Source: Verpa conica (lineage: Eukaryota > Ascomycota > Pezizomycetes > Pezizales > Morchellaceae). Taken from it: a stretch of 64,000 nt of DNA. Position numbers and translations under genes: made by a program. The stretch lies in contig JAUFSD010000017.1 of NCBI GenBank assembly GCA_033030425.1, positions 124,001 through 188,000 on the forward strand, in the 5' to 3' direction. Shown one piece after another: positions 14,259 to 31,014 of this stretch (position 1 is the stretch's first letter; every line of letters begins with the position of its first letter). Below the pieces are notes generated by a model, which was not told where the DNA came from, ran no database searches, and worked only from the letters and a program-made list of their open reading frames with translations.

Positions 14259-15913
14259 ATGCCTCGAGAAAGAAGAAAGTGGACCGAGGGGGAAGACGCA
14301 ATCCTGCGGGATGCAGTCCTGAAAGGTAGTCTTCTTCCGTTATTTTATTTTCCGGAGGACTGCGAGCCCTGTTTTCCTAAGGCAACTAGTAAGATCGATC
14401 TCCAGGAAAATACTGACAATCATTAGGAGGCGATGGTGCTTGCGACTGGCATCTTATTGCTTCATGCATTCCCGGGCGCACCAATAAAGATTGTCGAAAA
14501 CGGTGGCATTACAAGGTTGCGGCGACAGTAAATAAAGGGCCTTGGGAAGTTGCCGAAGATGAGAGATTGTGGGCTGCTGTACAGGAACACGGAAGCCGGT
14601 AAGTCCTAGAGAACCATTTCCCCGGAAGCTGTATACTTACCAGATGTGCAGATGGGCACTAGTCGCACAAGTAGTCAAGACAAGAAATGGCGACCGTGAG
14701 TTGATCCTCCTCTCCCCCTTACCACAAATGTTATTTCGTACAGGTGCCATTTGTTCTCCACGTTTGTGATATGCCTAACAATCAGTCTGTAGAATGCTCA
14801 AAGCGATGGTACGATGCATTGGACCCTAGTATAGACCACAGCCCTTGGACTCCAGAAGAGGTAGGCTTAGTCCAACAAACAACCCTCAGTGAGAATAACA
14901 GTCTAATAAGTATTGAAACCACCAGGATGTTAGACTTCTAGAAGCTATCGGGAAGCATGGACGCAACTGGAAAGCAATTGTAAAAGCTTATTTCCCGCGT
15001 CGGACAAGCCTTTCGGCCAAGAATAGGTACTATCTCCGAGATCGCTATACCCATTAATCAGGTACCCACTCAAGATGTAGGACTAATTGTAACCGGTGAT
15101 CTACTCTAAAGATACTCTTTATTGATTAGAAAAATGGAACCCAAGAGCAAGCAATCTCAATCGGCTGCTGCAAAGAAATCAAGCCCTAGGTTGCCCCACA
15201 GGCGACATCAATCACCACGATCACCACGGTCACCAAGAGCAAGCTCCCCACCCCAGTTTCATCAAGATCCGGTTAATATCGGAGAACGGCGGTTACACTC
15301 AAGTCCCTCTCCACAAGAGATAGTTCCTAATTCTCTCAATGTACTTTTTGAACCGGGCTGTCAACAATACAATGGCAGTAGGTCAAACAGCGAAGATCAC
15401 ATTACTTTCGGAAGCCCCTTGATCAGCCAAAAAATGACCCCTGATGGAACTTCATATACGCCAGAGGCTTCTGAATGCCCGCCACTTTCACCTGCGGACT
15501 GGTCCGGGATGGCATCAGCAAACACTACAACATCTGAGGCGAGTTTTCCCAACACAACACCTCCGGGCTCTTATAACGAGGACATGTCTTTGTTCTTGAA
15601 TGATCTTCAGCTCAACTCTCGGCTTAATCAGGGGGACCAAATCTCATTCGCAAACGCAAAACTCACCGAACAAATGATCGCTCGTTCACTCTCCTTAGAC
15701 CAAGCGGGGTTCGATTTCAGAGGAGGCAGTATGGCACCTGGGCCTTTCAGTGGGCTAGCTGGATATTCTCCAAACATTCAATCAGATAGAGAAAACGTAA
15801 ACTCGCGCATAGTCACCGTTCTAATCAACTCTGAGGTTTCAGAGACCGTCAACAGAATTGTCAATCAGATTGGAAGGGAGGATGGTGTTAGTATTGCTAT
15901 TCATCTGGGATAA
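14259..15913 (+). CDS. Myb protein with three Myb repeats
   Basis: Probable nuclear DNA-binding protein of about 411 aa. Proposed exons: 14259-14325, 14427-14598, 14652-14695, 14793-14860, 14926-15026 and 15130-15913, all GT...AG with matching phases. Repeat 1: [14 protein letters not shown] ... [13 protein letters not shown] ... CRKRWHYKV. Repeat 2: [14 protein letters not shown] ... [14 protein letters not shown] ... CSKRWYDAL. Repeat 3: [18 protein letters not shown] ... [13 protein letters not shown] ... AKNR. The regularly spaced tryptophans identify the Myb fold. After residue 150 comes a Ser/Pro/Arg/His-rich linker and a long disordered region, then a C-terminal segment [19 protein letters not shown] that resembles the end of the first Myb gene. 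Its third exon is 44 nt, as in that gene. The two are clearly paralogues. Targets and role are unknown. Confidence 0.85.
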
Positions 15914-16718
15914 CACTTGGCTGCTCAATATTTCTAAGGCTAGATAAAAAAAATATTTTGGTGTATGGGTGGTGGCGTTTTTGGGCTAGTTCTTTTTCTC
16001 CTACTACATGTCTTTGCAACCATTCTTTTCATTTGTATCTCCAACTAGCTATTTTGTTTTTACTTTCTTTATAGGGTGGGCATGGGTACAGTATACTGTC
16101 TTTAATGTGTTAACGGCCTTATTGAATATATACGAATTCATTTATATTGCAAACATTTTGCCTAGCTATCCTCGAAAAAACTTACCTTGTAGTCTCCATA
16201 TGTAAATATTCTAGGAATTACAAAGTATTTTTTTTTCTCCCCCAGCTTATAAGTTTGCTAACTATAGGTAGGTGGTATCTTTTTTACAAGTAGAATTTTA
16301 CGCTTGAACGCAATTATCGATGTTTGGACACTGCATCAGCGTGGAAAGTGCCGGATAAAACACCCCCTCAGGATTTGCCGCGATCTAAGTGCGCATTCAG
16401 CCGTCTAGGGCCAGAGTAATCGTTGATTATCTAGTAATACCTGCAGCACTCCCTGCCCTGTTTAGATAGGTAATTTGTTTCTCTGTGGCAAAGTGCGTGA
16501 CAACCAAACAGATCTTGGGGTCCCTTTTCCTTGCAATCAAGCGAGATATCACTATCATAGATCGGGCCCAAGCAGGAGAAATATAGACATAGAGTCTTGC
16601 AATGTGTATTTCTGGTCTATTCACGCGAGCTAAGCGACCAGTGAACTGATAAAGGATGGTAGCCAGTGGCAGAACTATTGTGAATAGAGAGAGAGGGGGA
16701 AACCACCAATTAGAGTAA

Positions 16719-17770
16719 ATGTTTCAGGTGCACATGGCACAGGTTTATGAAGTAACAAATCTAAAACCGTCACCACCAACAACAGTTCTATATCCTTGCT
16801 TGGTTTTTAAGACATCGGTTACGAGCTATCAAGTTTCTATCTCAGGAACTTTACACTTCAACATTGACATATACTTCAATACTAGGGATTCTTCAGCTGA
16901 GAGTGGAGAAATTCCCTCGGCTATTCCGGCACAGGGCTTATCTGCAGTAGATAGCTAGATCGACTACAACGCCTCGCGTATTGAGACATCTTTAATAATT
17001 GTATTATAAATAATTCTTCCGTCGGGTCTTTTGGCAATATATGTAGAACCTAGTGCTGCGTATAATAAGGTTTATCGAATAATCGCGGTTAGAAAATATT
17101 TATACCCTATTTATTCTTCTGCTGTAAGCAAGGATAAGATATCTAGATTCAACCAGTCATGTCAGGATGGACTTCATGATCTTAAAATAATCTTGAGGTA
17201 CATTCCCCATTCAACTACAGGTCGTACACACATGTCTCGAACTCTAATCTCAGCTGATGCCTTTTCTGATAGTTACAGTTAAAGTTTGTTACGTAAATAA
17301 GCCTTATTCAAGCCTTTGAGCCTACGTAAGATCTCAAGGATGTCAAAAATATTTAGTCATTCAATTTCTAGAAAAGATCTTAGAGTCAGTGATTTAGATA
17401 TTCATCTTCTTGAAAAGGTAATGACATCCGTGTGTTAGGTTAGAGCACCAGATAAGGCCTCTGCGCTAATTTATAGGGAGCTTATTCTATTTGTATTTTT
17501 AGTTATGATTCAAGCCTATTCTTGCGGTTTAATAACTATCTCTTAAGAAAAGATCGAGATGGCTTATCTGCTTTTACTATATATGACTCCCGGGCTGATA
17601 GCACTTTACTTATTCTACCGACGACATATCAGCCGATGTGGCTTCGTTGTAAAATCTTATCAGATTCTAAATATTTCCGATGAATTTCCTGTAATTTCAT
17701 AGGTACTATATATTTTGTCTCATGTACTATATTTACCCATTACATACGTTTATTCGTCTATACATATAAA
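16719..17770 (+). pseudogene. Decayed reading frame of unknown family
   Basis: A single plus-strand frame can be followed for about 350 codons with only about seven stops, all TAA or TAG, where such AT-rich DNA should give a stop every 15-20 codons. It starts at ATG 16719 (MFQVHMAQVYEVTNLKPSPP) and runs through segments such as KVYRIIAVRKYLYPIYSSAV and RKDLRVSDLDIHLLEKVM. This pattern fits a once-coding sequence, perhaps of a mobile element, that has gained stops. I do not recognise the family, and chance persistence is not excluded. Confidence 0.3.
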
Positions 17771-18300
17771 TGACCGCTAGTATGTGCCGTAACTATCAGA
17801 AGTAACCTAAGTAGCGTATCCGACAGAGGGGGGAGTATGAAAGGGGTTTGTAGATAAGACATCAGAAGAATATATTTATCTAGAACCACTATTTCAATAC
17901 TTCTTTCGATAGAAGTATAAAGCAAGAATACAGTAATAGGACACAAGAAGCTAAATAAAAGGACACTCGGTACTCAATTAAATATATAAGGGGTAGAGGT
18001 GGTTATGAAACTCAGCTAGCTTATATATGTTGAAAGAAATTAAAAACTAAGTATATCAAAACCTAAAGATAAAGTGAAAGGAATATACACCCATGATTTT
18101 TAACCATAGATATCAAAGAGGTTGTAAAAAACGGAGAGGTATTGTGGAGTAGTGAATGTGTTATAGCCTATTTTATCACGACCGGAGTACTAGAACTCTC
18201 AGATTTAGAGTACCAATACTACCTTTGGTAATTAGATACCACTAGTGGTAAATTATTACTTGTAAAATTTATAAGTTTCTAGGCTTCTGTGGTACTAGTC

Positions 18301-18545
18301 ATGAATTTGACCACACCAAGGGCCTAGTCCTCCACTGGCTACTACCGAGTCTATACTGAAAGTGATACTTGCCATATCCCTTATATTGACATTCAGAGGC
18401 CCACAAAAGTAGTTGTAAGTAACTTCCAGGTGATACTTTACTACTAGTGGTATGGGCCTCTGAATTTCGGTATATAAAGGGTATTGGCACTCTGAATTCA
18501 AGATTTTGGTACCACCAGTGGTAAAATAGGTTGACACATTCAATA
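18301..18545. repeat. Foldback (inverted-repeat) element, MITE-like
   Basis: A 13-bp perfect inverted pair, ATTCAGAGGCCCA at 18391-18403 and its complement at 18453-18465, sits at the centre. The pairing extends outward with gaps: TGCCATATCCCTTATATTG on the left answers TATAAAGGGTATTGGCA on the right, followed by a weaker match around the ACCACTGG words. Total length is near 245 bp with a loop of about 50 bp. It has no coding capacity that I believe. It is probably a non-autonomous foldback or MITE copy. Confidence 0.5.
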
Positions 18546-19372
18546 TACAACAAGGTATGGAAAGCAGCGGAGATGTGTTTCTGTTAGAATTTCTTTCTCC
18601 CTTCGTACTCTTTAACTGATTGTGCTAGAAGTACAGAACGAATTTACGGTGTATTTAACCTTGATTTATATTTACCAGTGCGTTTAATTAATACTATACC
18701 ATTTAGTTAATTGCATACATCATTTCACATGTATACCTAACAGAGTGAAAGCCCTATTGACTGAAGGGCCGAGTGACTTTAAGCGATTTGACCCAAATAT
18801 CCCGCTACCCGGCGCATCCAATCTATATCTCTTATGACTACTATAAGGCTACTATACTACTATATGTATTAAGGCGCAGATAATTCTGTTTAGCCTAGCT
18901 AATAGGAAGTTCCTTTAAGTACTAGCTCCGCTCGGAGATGGCTAACTTTAGCGACTAGATCATATGCCGGCGAAATTTCGGGCTAACTACATACATGATA
19001 TATATACTAGCATAGTTCTGGATTGCTTACTACTAAAGTTTATACACACTAGTCCCAAATAACCACTAATTTTACCCCTTACTCTACCAAAGCTGCTACA
19101 TCTGCGTGGGGGCTAGAATCCTAGCAATTTATTTCGTACAGTAAGGAAATGTACACCGCTTCTGTACGGTTACCATGAGTCATCTATTTAACTGCCCCCA
19201 CAGAACTTGGCGGTAGCAGTTTATAGGGGCAGTGAGTAATCACATTGCGGTTGAGAATTCATGTACGCAGATTCTAACCTTTTTTATACTATATATCTAG
19301 ACTAGTTGTATAACATGACCTGCACTCTCAGAGGCACTACGGAATATATCACCCAACGGCAAACACCTCAAA

Positions 19373-20283
19373 TCAAGCCTCGAATCTCTTCGCCTTCTTC
19401 GAGCTTGATGGACTCCAGACAGCGGGGCCAGGAGGGGTGTATGGTGGAAGAGTAGCAGAGTATATACCATAGATGATGCCGGGGTCGGTATACGTATAAC
19501 CACCGATAAAGTTGTAATTCTGTGATGGCGTTGTAGATCCACTGCCGGTGACCTTTATTTGAGTACAAGAAGGATAAAACTGAGCACCACGAGCGCTGTT
19601 TGAAGCATATGAAACCTCGGCTTCATGGAGACCTATCATTTCATCAGTAACGTTCCAAACGAAGGAAGACGGAAGGAACTAACCAATGATCTCAGCTCTA
19701 ATGAGGTAGTCACCGGCCTTGAGCCAGCTGGGAATAGTCACGCTGTGTCTCCCCTTGCTGTGTATCCAGTAAATATCCATATCAAAAACTTGGGGTTTGG
19801 AGACTTACTTTGCGATCAATTTGTCAACAGCCCATGTACCGCCGCTCAGGCCATCAGAAGCAATCTTGGTCCACACAGCACCATTTCCATTACTGGATAA
19901 GGGAGCAATATAAACTTGAACAGGTCCTTTGTGGGACTGTTTACCGAAATCAGTAACCCCTCACACATTTAGTTCAAATGATTCAATAAACTTACAGATG
20001 CAATGATGTCGTCTCCTCTGGCATCATGGTACCATTCAAATTCAAAGTTGGCACCAGAAGCGACGGTTACGGTGGAAGAAACAGCTGTAGCTCCATTCAC
20101 GTTGCAGTTGATCGCAGTGGTGGTAATATCCTTCACCGGGTTGTTGTTCGGGGGAGAGCGGACGTAGACGCCACGCCCATCTCCCTGGAATACCCCGTTA
20201 ACCCAAACACCATAAACCCTGGTATGGGCTTCGACAGTTGCCAGGAGTCCAGCGGCAATTGATACGAGACTAAGAACCCTCAT
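19373..20283 (-). CDS. AA9 lytic polysaccharide monooxygenase
   Basis: Secreted copper enzyme that oxidatively cleaves cellulose or related beta-glucans; about 244 aa before processing. Proposed exons, in minus-strand order: 20283-19996, 19936-19809, 19742-19684 and 19632-19373. Residues 1-19 form a signal peptide ([19 protein letters not shown]). Cleavage exposes His ([11 protein letters not shown]), the first copper ligand of the histidine brace. The second His is in [12 protein letters not shown], formed across intron 1, and the axial Tyr is in [27 protein letters not shown] and GLHEA are family signatures. There is no CBM1. The C-terminus ends in a short Ser/Lys tail. A TATA-like box lies about 130 bp upstream. 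The GH10 gene lies 3.8 kb upstream on the same strand. The family call is firm; substrate and regioselectivity cannot be read from the sequence. Confidence 0.93.
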
Positions 20284-20408
20284 TTTGAAGGTTTTTCTGA
20301 GTGAGTAAAAGAGAGTAACAGAAGGTAGATATGAATCGAAATGAGAGGCTAATGAACGTGCACTAGAGAAGTGTAGTGAAGAACATAAACTCTGGGAAAG
20401 CAAGTCCC

Positions 20409-20414
20409 TTTATA
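20409..20414 (-). promoter_or_regulatory. TATA-like box of the AA9 gene
   Basis: Read on the minus strand the sequence is CTTATAAAGGG, with TATAAA about 126-131 bp upstream of the AA9 start codon. The spacing suits a fungal core promoter with a leader of roughly 80-100 nt. It is a single short motif, so support is moderate. Confidence 0.4.
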
Positions 20415-25607
<5,193 letters not shown>

Positions 25608-25886
25608 TCTGTCGACCTGAAGATAAAAATGGAGGATAAAGAATTCACTCTCAGAATAGAAAAAAAAAAGAGAGAGAATATAATAGGAAAACATAACAAG
25701 TATATATATATAACAATCTCAACACCAAACAATCCCCCCCTCCATCCCCATCCGAAACTCCGAATTCAAGGAATCCTAGAAGTATATAGTTGTATATTCT
25801 TCAAGGCGCAAATATTTCGGTTCGGGACGAAGCTCCGACAAAGTTATTCCCGCGTCGGGAAAGGTTAAAAAATACAATTTCGAGCA

Positions 25887-26183
25887 TTAGCCTGCACGGA
25901 TTGTAGTCCGGAGTTCTTGTATAGTAGACGCGTGGGGGGAGGGGGGGGTAATTAAGGCTAATATAAATTATTTTGTTTCGGTTGGTACCGTTTCGGAATG
26001 CTTGAAGTGAACGTACTCTAGAAGAAAACATCCCAAATCAGGTAAACCATCGATCGATATTAACTGCGGGGCCCCACAATTTCTCTAGCTGAGAGTAATC
26101 CTCAATAGTTAGCTCTCTACAGCTCAACTTACGGAATAGATTTCTTGTGGGCCGAAGGTCCTAGCTAGCTAGCGATGGCTAAA
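25887..26183. promoter_or_regulatory. GGCTAA-type motifs upstream of the xylanase
   Basis: Three matches lie 280-580 bp upstream of the GH10 start: GGCTAAT read on the minus strand at about 25886-25892, GGCTAAT on the plus strand at 25956-25962, and GGCTAAA on the plus strand at 26177-26183. GGCTAAA is the known binding site of the fungal xylanolytic activator XlnR/Xyr1. Only the last is an exact match, and short motifs occur by chance. The link to XlnR control is inference. Confidence 0.35.
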
Positions 26184-27472
26184 AGGAAAAGCCATGAAGA
26201 ACCACACACTCGAGGGGGAGGATAAAAATAAATTAAATACTAAGCTTTGATCTGTGGCTCACGTTTTAATGCCACAAAAACGTAATATAATACCCTACTT
26301 GCAGTTCCTGACCGAGATTTATGAAGTTTCGCCTTAAGAGCATGGTTCATCCCAAACGTCCATGCCAAGATCAATTAACTAAGTTTAATTAACGGATAAG
26401 AGGGGGAACACCTAATATACTTAACTAAGGACGAGAAATAATAGATGGGAGGGGCGAAGGGTGGGGACTAGGTATAAATAAATAAATCAACACCACCGTG
26501 CGCCTTAATCTCCTGATCTTCAGCGAGTTCTAACAGTACTAATATAATGTACTCTACAAGCCCCCATTAAAAAAAAAACCAAATCAATCATCACCAGTCA
26601 CTCGTCAAACTCAGAAAAAACCAAACCTCTTTTTTAGCGAGGAGTCATACCAGCCAGCACACATAGAAATCCCTAAACGCCTTCTGAAATAAGATCCACA
26701 CTAAAACTATCATCTACAAACTAACATTATGGAAGCCCGGGCTTGAGTACCGCCGGCCAAATAGACGATCGAGGTCGGACCAGGGCTGGTGGGGGATCAT
26801 ATCATGTATGTATTTTACTAATTACGTACGCGCGACGTGACTATTCCTCGATTAATTTTCTAGAGCTATAGAGAGAGAGAGAGAGAGGAACTGGAATTAA
26901 GCTTTAGTTACATGTACTCTACCTATACATCCTACTGGGGAAAAAAAACTTAAAAACTTAAAATAAAAAAAAGCTTATTCTAGATGCTGGTATATACTAC
27001 ATGGACCCTGTAAATACTTCCTCGTGGTCCTCCCTATGTTTTTTCCGGGTACTTATTGTGGGGTGCTTATACTTAAGCTCTTTTACTTACAAGATCTATT
27101 TAACCTAAAAAAGCGGGGAGGCTATTAGGCAATATATAGCCTAAAGTTATATCTTCAGATTCAGTTCCCCCCCCCCCGCACATGATTTAGTAACGGCTGT
27201 TTAGAGTTAGGAACCGGGGTACCACCACTTTGCAATCGAGTGATATGGGATGAACTTGTGCACTAGTTGATTATGTATCAAGCTATATAAACACACCTGA
27301 CAAAGGAAATTAGAAGTACAAGCCTAGTAGTTTCCAGAAAAGATCCGAAAGAAATTAAAGAAAATTGTAAGGATATCCAATAAAACAAACGCCTTTAAAA
27401 ATCCCCAAAAATACAGACGAAAGCAACACACCAATAACACCAAAATAACCACAAAAAAAATATTATAGTCAG
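26184..27472. other. Intergenic region upstream of GH10
   Basis: No gene is supported. AT-rich sequence with simple tracts: a GA repeat near 26871-26886, A runs near 26941-26970, and an 11-nt C run at about 27167-27177. It separates the GH10 promoter from the 3' end of the SMP-C2 gene. Confidence 0.4.
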
Positions 27473-30400
27473 TTAAGGAACCTCTGTCTCAACATTGGGC
27501 CTTCTTGGTTCCATCTTGAAATGTCCCTTCACACCTTTGCCAGCATCCTTGACACCCTTTCCCACCCAAGCCAGCGTTCTCGCACCTTTCCACTGCATTA
27601 ACCCTCTCTCCCTCCTATGCAGCTCTTTCTGCATATCCCTTCTCTTTGAAAATCGCCTCTTCAGGCCTCCAATGGCATGCACACCTCCTCCTTCATCACT
27701 CGAAGTCCCACTGGTGTCCCCGTCGTCGATCCCGCCGCCTTGTCCAGAATGAAAAGAACCTGTGCCAGCCTCAGAATCGGAAGAGACGGAATAATCTGTA
27801 AATGCAGTTGGGTCATCACGTATAATACATTGTTGAGCATCCACAACATCTGCAAAATCCTTCTCCTGCTCTGCAGCCCGTCTGTGCGCACGGGAACCCA
27901 TTTCCAGACCACGATGAAATCGCACAACCAGCTCTACGTGTCCAACATGCCGGCCTGATCTTTTTTGCACTTGTCCGTCTACTCCACAGTTTTGAATGAA
28001 CCCGTCCAAGTCCTGCGGTTGATAGACATCCAACTTGACCATCGTGTCCTCGTTATCGGGGATGTCTTTCAGCCATAGAACCGCTGCAGCATGTGTTTTA
28101 TCACGCCGAATTTTTGAATCACGACGGAAATAAAGAATAAGTGGTACGGAGTGTCGATTCCGCACCCCTAATCGAAACCCTTTCTTTGAGGAGCCAAGTA
28201 AGCGCCACCCTTCGTCGTTGTCACTCTGGAGGGCGCGTTTAGTGATGAGTGGTGTCTGAAATGTGATATAGTCGGCGTTCCGGACCTCCCGATCAGTGAT
28301 ACCAATGGAAGAGATGCGCTTTGATAAGATCTCGATGGATCCGATGTCCGACCCAATGAGCGGCTTCGGGAGCTGCGCGTCGATTGACCGGAAAAGCAAC
28401 GAGACACGCACCTTCCCGTATCCTATCCCGCCCTGCATCGGGTAGTACCTGCTAATCATGCTAGAGTTCTTTAGTACATCTTTGAGCCGAAACTCAACCA
28501 CTCCCAAAATTGGGTCTATCTCTCTCAGCCGAGAGTCCGAGACAACGATCAACACTGTGCTTTCTCGGAAATCCCTCACAAACCGTTCTGTCCCGGCGTT
28601 GAAGAATGGCTTGCTAGTCATTGGCTTAACACGAGTTTTATATATCTTCTCCTGATCGAGGATGATAGAGCAGTACGCCGATGGGAGGTTTTCTGACTCT
28701 TCCTCCTCGACCCCGATAGATTGGCCGCCTCTTCGGGATGCCGGGGCGCCTTTTGATCCCGACACATTGTGGCGCTCGAGAGCTACTATATTGTGGATCT
28801 GGATCGAGAGGATACCAGAAGGGTAGGAAGGATCGGGTGGAATGTAGCGGACGCGGGATTCTTGTTCCGAGTCGACTTTGCCGTTTTTTGACTGAAATTC
28901 TTCGGCGTCCTAATAGTAATCTCTTAGCCTCCTCGGAACACGAAAGAGATTAGATAAAGATGAACTCACCGTGAAGTCACATGGAAGCCTCTCATCTACA
29001 CCATTCGTTGCAAGCCCTTGGTTCAACTCCTGTTTTCCGTGAAAAATAACAGACCAGTTAATATGGCCAGGCATATAATGCCCTGCTTTGAATCCCTGAA
29101 GCCTATCCCTTCTCTTATACAGCTTCCCTCGGTTTCTTACAAGTTCCGTAACATCAACCTCCGTTCTTCCAACGATATCATCTGCCGTAAATCTATCCGA
29201 ATCCCATAACGTCACGCTCAACATCTCAGACGCCTTGACCTCATCCGCATTTACCAATAATACCGCTGTCTCATCCCATACCGGGTTTAAATCATTAAAG
29301 ATGATTCTCGTACTCCACAGTGGCTTTGCAAACTTTGAATAGCTCAGTGTAACATAACAATCGCTCTTCCCATTGAGATCAGCAGCCTTGATAGCTTCCG
29401 CACAGTTAATATGAACCACCAGTACCCCAATCGCAAGAAGCTCCTTCTTAGTATCTTCGCCCACAAGTATCTTCGATAAGTCGAGGGTGTAGTTGGATGG
29501 CGCGACGTATTCCTTTGCAGCGGTTCTGATAGAGCTGTTGATGAAGTCAGATATGACAGGGAGGTTCATAACGTTGAAGAAACGTTGATTAAGAGGGACG
29601 GCAGCAATCTCAATCTTAGGCATACCCATGAAGGAGAATGTGGCAAGTTTGATGAATGGAGGATCTGGGATTAGTTGAATCTTTATCCGGCCTGATAATA
29701 AATTAGTACCAGAGAATATATATATTTACAATATAAAACTCACAGATTCCAGTACAACCCCGGAGCTCAACCCAAACCGCTACACAAACATAATATTAGT
29801 TTTTTTTAATTTAATGATGACCAAAAAGAGCAAACGCAACCTACGTATTGGCGTTCCCACGACCCCTTTCACCCCAAGGGTAAGATGTATCAAAAGATTT
29901 GCATTCTTCGCTTTACTCGCTGCACTAGAACTACTCGGACTCGCCCTATAAGCGAATGCGATCTCCAAAGAAGCCCACTCCCCCACCTCCTCCTGCTCAT
30001 TCAACCTCTCTGTTGCTCCTGCCGGTACCTCGTTCTCATTCAGCCATCTTAGCGACAATATCCTCATTGGTGTTGTGCCCTGTCCCACATTCGTAACTTT
30101 GACCTCATTGACGATCGACGGTATCGAGGCTTGCATGACATCTTCGATAAGGTCAACCATGGAAGAGAAAAGATCGGCGTTGACCTGGGGCCAAAGCTTT
30201 GCGATGGTGCCGTTGAGCCATTCGGCAGATTCGTTACCCTCAACGCCTTGGACATGCATCCGGTCGATCCCTTGCTCTGTTTGGGTGTTGTGGATTATAT
30301 CGACCCAGACACTTTCAACCTTCCTCCACCATGTTATCCCGCCACCGATAGCTATAAATATTGATATTGAGTACGGTAAAGAAAGGCATCCGTTAAGGAT

Positions 30401-31014
30401 AATAAAGACGGTGATTACAAAGACTATATATTTTACTGTTAAGTTCCGAAGCTTATGCGTATGTCAGTAAACGGCTAACTATAGGTGTTTTAGGATATAC
30501 TCACCTCTTCCATGAACTGGTGCCATGATAAGGGTGGGTGTATTTCCGGCCGTGTCTTTGGTATTTCCGGTGGTGGGGCGTATTTCGCATCACATATTGA
30601 GACACTACTCAATTCACACCGTTAGACCTCCACCCCAACTCCAGAAGCAAATACCCCAACGAGCAGAAAAAGAACATACTCTCTACCAGTTATAGGGTCC
30701 GATACGACCTTTGAATTCTCCGCAATCTTCTTGTTCCGCTCTAGATCTGCCTGTCCCTCTGGGCTGCTATCTCGCTCGGGATAAAGCTCCCACAAGGACT
30801 CAATCCTCGGGACTGGGTTTCTCCCAGAGTAGAAGCGGAGATCTGGTTCAGGTCCGTTAGTCGCCGTGGAGGTGTTTCTACGATGCTTAGGCCTGATTGT
30901 ACGACCCCCAACATCCCTATAGGATTTATCGTTGCTGCTTCTTCTCGAGTCGCCGGCGTCCTCCATAGAACTGTTCAGACGGTGCTGTCGGTGAATCGTA
31001 GTTGTGGTGGCCAT
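27473..31014 (-). CDS. Mug190/tricalbin-like SMP and C2 domain membrane protein
   Basis: Probable lipid-transfer tether at ER-plasma membrane or similar contacts; about 1,078 aa. Proposed exons, minus-strand order: 31014-30680, 30604-30505, 30451-29845, 29779-29744, 29691-28970 and 28909-27473, with consistent phases. The first 145 residues are polar with an IRPKHRR basic patch. A hydrophobic hairpin follows (KYIVFVITVFIILNGCLSLP, SISIFIAIGGGITWW; about 150-185). The SMP domain spans roughly 195-440 (SAEWLNGTIAKLWPQV, VWVELRGCTGICRIKIQLIP). C2A, about 445-560, keeps calcium-type aspartates (KAADLNGKSDCYV, DLNPVWDE, LWDSDRF). A second C2, about 630-760, is interrupted and lacks most of them. 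The tail is rich in Asp/Ser and then Lys/Arg. The order of domains matches fungal Mug190 proteins and extended synaptotagmins. The exact orthologue was not checked. Confidence 0.85.

Larger units (their letters stand above)
15914..19372. other. Gene-poor repeat region between Myb2 and AA9
   Basis: No intact gene is visible. The region is AT-rich. It contains a decayed reading frame (16719-17770) and a foldback element (18301-18545), each listed separately. The remainder (about 18,550-19,370) shows only short frames, none of which I could link to a family. The 3' end of the AA9 gene closes the region at 19373. Confidence 0.45.
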
